From Planctomicrobium piriforme (GTDB taxonomy: Bacteria > Planctomycetota > Planctomycetia > Pirellulales > UBA1268), in contig CAMAVC010000034.1 of NCBI GenBank assembly GCA_945861585.1, positions 1 to 32,673 on the forward strand: DNA of 32,673 bases, read 5' to 3'. Under the pieces are notes generated by a model that worked only from the letters and a program-made list of their open reading frames with translations, was not told where the DNA came from and ran no database searches. This document shows, piece by piece, positions 30,410 to 32,673 of the stretch; within the stretch, counting starts at the first letter, position 1, and each line of letters starts with the position of its first letter. A program made the translations under genes and the position numbers.

Positions 30410-31729
30410 ATGCGACGCCCGAAACTGCCCGAACTGAGCCGCGAAACAGCCCGCAAGGGGCTCGTGTGGATGCTGCTCGTGGCTGTCGTGGCAAACACCT
30501 CGGGCTGCCAGACATTTGGTCGCCCGCAGCGGGCCGTGACCCAGCAGGCTGTGCTCGACTCGCAGTGCCCGCCCGATCCCGACAAGATGCCGGCCAAGGA
30601 ACTGGCCAAGATCACGCTGCCGGCCTACGTGATCGAGCCGCCAGACATTCTGCTCATCGACGCCTTGCGCGTGGTGCCGAAGCCGCCGTTCCGAATCCAG
30701 AGCTTCGACACGCTGCAGGTGATCGTGGAGGGCACGCTCCTCGAGCAGCCGATCAACGGGCTCTACGTGGTGGAGCCGGGCGGGATGCTCGACCTCGGGC
30801 CGTCGTATGGCAAGGTGATGGTGGGCGGGCAGTCGCTCGAAGAGGCACAAGACTCGGTGTTTCGGCACTTGAAGCGGGTGCTCAAGGAGCCGCAGGTGTC
30901 GCTCACGCTGGCGCAGGCGGCTGGCCAGCAGCAGATCTCGGGCGAGCACCTCGTGGGCCCCGACGGCACGATCAACCTCGGCACCTACGGCAGCGTGTTC
31001 GTGACCGGCCTCACGCTCGAAGAAGCGAAGAAGAAGATCGAAAAGCACCTCGACAAATTTCTCGACGCGCCACTCGTGAGCGTGGACGTGTTTAGCTACA
31101 ACTCGAAGGTGTATTACGTGATCACGGAAGGGGCCGGGCAGGGCGACAACATCGCCCGCTTCCCGGTGACCGGCAACGAGACCGTGCTCGACGCGATCGC
31201 CCAGATCAACGGCCTTTCGCGGCTCTCGAGCAAGGATGTGTGGATCGCGCGGCCGGCTCCCTCGGGCGTGGGCTGCGACCAGATTCTGCCCGTGGACATC
31301 GAGGCGATCATGAAGGGCGCCGCCACCGGCACGAATTACCAGGTGTTGCCGGGCGACCGCGTGTTTATCGCCCAGGACCACATGATCGCCTTCAACACCC
31401 TGATCGAAAAGTGGACGGGGCCCTTCGAGCGGATGTTTGGCTTCACCCTGCTCGGCACGAGCCTCGTCCAGCAGATCAATCGCTTCCCCTTCGGCTTCAA
31501 CCCCAACTTCGGAGCCTGCTGGGTGGCTCGCGAGGTGTATGGCGTGCACAACCCCCGCTGGCTGCTCTTCCGGGCTTGGTTGATGACGCAGGCCCCGGGC
31601 TGGCTGCGGGAGACGTATCTCGCCCACGGCGAGGAGTTTGCGGCCTGGATCCACGACAAGCCGTTGCTGAAGGCGGGCGTCAGAATGCTGATGGAAGCGG
31701 CCATCGCCCAGTATGACGACGCGGAGTGA
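30410..31729 (+). CDS. Wza-family polysaccharide export lipoprotein
   Basis: 439 aa from the ATG at 30410, set by the GGGAGGAG site. The N-terminus has a hydrophobic stretch (LVWMLLVAVVANTSGC) ending at C33, a plausible lipobox. The Poly_export domain begins PAYVIEPPDILLIDALRVVP and includes a glycine-aspartate-type turn (VVEPGGMLDLGPSYGKV). Two SLBB-like segments follow: VGPDGTINLGTYGSVFVTGL and, after VFSYNSKVYYVITEGAG, VTGNETVLDAIAQINGL. The family forms the outer-membrane exit for capsules and EPS. The C-terminal 100 residues are not family-typical. No Wzc-type kinase or copolymerase is present in the window. Confidence 0.88.
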   Translation: MRRPKLPELSRETARKGLVWMLLVAVVANTSGCQTFGRPQRAVTQQAVLDSQCPPDPDKMPAKELAKITLPAYVIEPPDILLIDALRVVPKPPFRIQSFDTLQVIVEGTLLEQPINGLYVVEPGGMLDLGPSYGKVMVGGQSLEEAQDSVFRHLKRVLKEPQVSLTLAQAAGQQQISGEHLVGPDGTINLGTYGSVFVTGLTLEEAKKKIEKHLDKFLDAPLVSVDVFSYNSKVYYVITEGAGQGDNIARFPVTGNETVLDAIAQINGLSRLSSKDVWIARPAPSGVGCDQILPVDIEAIMKGAATGTNYQVLPGDRVFIAQDHMIAFNTLIEKWTGPFERMFGFTLLGTSLVQQINRFPFGFNPNFGACWVAREVYGVHNPRWLLFRAWLMTQAPGWLRETYLAHGEEFAAWIHDKPLLKAGVRMLMEAAIAQYDDAE

Positions 31730-31784
31730 ACCGGGGCGTATACTTCGAGCGTAGTGGGAGAGGATCGATCAAAGGAGCATCGGT

Positions 31785-32210
31785 ATGAGACGGCAGACGC
31801 GGATGTGGGCAGTTGTGGCCGTGATGGCGGTGTGCGGAAGCCTTGGCGTGGCCGGCACGGCCGCAGCCCAGGGAAATGGAAAATTGCCGTTTTCAAACAT
31901 CTACTCGCGGCCGGCCGTGAGCCCCTACACGCTCCTGGCCGGCCAGGCCGCGCAAGGCAACGGCGGCGGCATCAACGGACAGACGGGTACGCAGATGCCG
32001 TTGGTCTACCAGCAGCTCATCCAGCCGCAGCTCCAGCAGCAGCAGCAGGTGATCGATCAGCAGAGCCAGACCCGGCAGCTCGGTCGGCTGCAAAACCAGG
32101 TGCAGCAGATCCAGCGCGACACCCGAGGCCGGCAGATCGACGAAACGATCCGCCCCACCGGCCACGCCTCGACCTATCAAAACCTCTCGCACTTCTACCC
32201 ACGCCGGTGA
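31785..32210 (+). CDS. Small secreted Gln-rich protein of unknown function
   Basis: 141 aa with AAAGGAG (31771-31777) before the ATG. MRRQTRMWAVVAVMAVCGSL then GVAGTAAAQG is a signal peptide. The middle part, from YQQLIQPQLQQQQQVIDQQS to RLQNQVQQIQRD, is a Gln-rich helical or coiled region, and the end PTGHASTYQNLSHFYPRR is an aromatic, conserved-looking tail that I recall from other planctomycete secreted proteins. It lies 55 bp after the Wza-like gene and overlaps the next gene by 4 bp, so all three are probably one operon. Function unknown. Confidence 0.75.
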   Translation: MRRQTRMWAVVAVMAVCGSLGVAGTAAAQGNGKLPFSNIYSRPAVSPYTLLAGQAAQGNGGGINGQTGTQMPLVYQQLIQPQLQQQQQVIDQQSQTRQLGRLQNQVQQIQRDTRGRQIDETIRPTGHASTYQNLSHFYPRR

Positions 32211-32673
32211 GCCTCGCTCGCGCTCTGCTTTTCGCGCTCTTTGCCACGGCCGCCCACGCCGAAGAACGCCCCACGATGCGGCAATTGCCCGCCTCGGCCG
32301 CCCTGCCGCGCCCGCCCTCGAAGCGGGATCTCGTGGATGCCCGCGCGGCCCTCGAAACCCGTTTCAAGGCCGCCCTCGCGCACACCGCCACCGCCGCCGG
32401 GGCCCGCACCGCTGCCGACACGCTCCTCGCCGCCGCCCACGAGGAGCCCGAGGCCGCGCTCAAGTGGCTCATGCTCGACGAGGCCCGCCGGCTCGGGGCA
32501 GCCTCCGGCAGCGCCGAGATCGTGAGCCGGGCCGTGACGCTCACGTCGGCCGTGTTTGACGTCGACGAACTCACGCTCGAACTCGAATCGCTCTCCGAGA
32601 TTCCGCTGCGGCCGCTCGACTCGGGCCGGGCCTCGCGGCTGGCCGAGGCGGCCGAGCGGATCGCGACGCGGGC
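32207..32673 (+). CDS. Secreted helical-repeat protein, N-terminal part (cut by window edge)
   Basis: Starts at GTG 32207, overlapping the previous stop as GTGA. The first residues SLARALLFALFATAAHAEE form a signal peptide. Residues 45-145 have the same helical pattern as the protein at 14501: DLVDARAALETRFKAAL, AADTLLAAAHEEPEAALKW, VTLTSAVFDVDELTLELESL, with the same spacing of the A-L-x-x-A and D-V-D/A-V-D elements. At least 155 residues are present and no stop is reached. Function unknown; secreted companion of the export operon by position. Confidence 0.72.
   Translation, partial: MSLARALLFALFATAAHAEERPTMRQLPASAALPRPPSKRDLVDARAALETRFKAALAHTATAAGARTAADTLLAAAHEEPEAALKWLMLDEARRLGAASGSAEIVSRAVTLTSAVFDVDELTLELESLSEIPLRPLDSGRASRLAEAAERIATR

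Noticed and set aside
30287..31654. 455-codon minus-strand frame opposite the Wza gene
   Set aside because: It is His- and Arg-rich, has no domains, and is the complement of a clear export protein.

Overview
The window looks like a chromosomal stretch of a planctomycete, probably of the Pirellulales type. Reasons: GC is high; most starts have weak or no Shine-Dalgarno; there are small proteins and secreted solenoid proteins of kinds I associate with planctomycetes (74-aa protein at 18047, 60-aa protein ending in PGGGSAL at 18335, paired helical secreted proteins at 14501 and 32207); and palindromic intergenic repeats of the GACAGGCTGAAGCCTGTC type occur. The taxonomic call is inference from memory of these families, not from a search.

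Nearly all of it is one large cell-surface polysaccharide (exopolysaccharide or O-antigen-like) locus, mostly on the minus strand. Right to left: (a) 32.7-30.4 kb, plus strand: a Wza-type export lipoprotein, a small Gln-rich secreted protein and the start of a secreted helical protein. (b) 30.2-21.1 kb, minus strand: a NusG/UpxY-like antiterminator heads a tightly coupled operon with two FlaA1/PglF-type membrane dehydratases, a DegT aminotransferase, a WecA/MraY-type and a PglC-type phosphoglycosyltransferase, then an acyl carrier protein and an acyl-adenylating ligase. (c) 21.1-17.9 kb: an accessory island with three toxin-antitoxin-like pairs (one with a truncated RelE), a FabG-like reductase and many palindromic repeats. 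(d) 17.8-10.8 kb, minus: a NeuD/PglD-type acetyltransferase, a methyltransferase, a gene-decay scar, a secreted helical protein, a PglK-like ABC flippase, a sugar epimerase and a WaaE-like glycosyltransferase. (e) 10.8-9.8 kb, plus: a single SGNH hydrolase gene. (f) 9.8-0 kb, minus: an O-antigen ligase-like protein, a WcaF-like acetyltransferase, a nucleotidyltransferase-GHMP kinase fusion, a GT2 gene broken by two nonsense codons, GT4, GT2, a second Wzy/ligase-like protein, GT4 and the start of a nucleotide-sugar dehydrogenase.

Taken together the genes fit a route that makes a 4-amino-4,6-dideoxy sugar of the bacillosamine or QuiNAc4N kind (dehydratase, aminotransferase, N-acyltransferase). 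The sugar would be loaded on a lipid carrier by the PglC-like enzyme, extended by several GT2 and GT4 enzymes, flipped by the ABC transporter, and polymerised or ligated by the Wzy-like proteins. Decoration would be by acetyl-, methyl- and possibly ACP-derived acyl groups, with export through Wza. The most interesting observations are the GT2 with two in-frame stops, the acyltransferase-3/NeuD deletion scar, the nucleotidyltransferase-GHMP kinase fusion in reversed HldE order, the palindromic repeats whose first bases form the stop codons of adjacent genes, and the ACP/ligase/reductase set beside an amino-sugar pathway.
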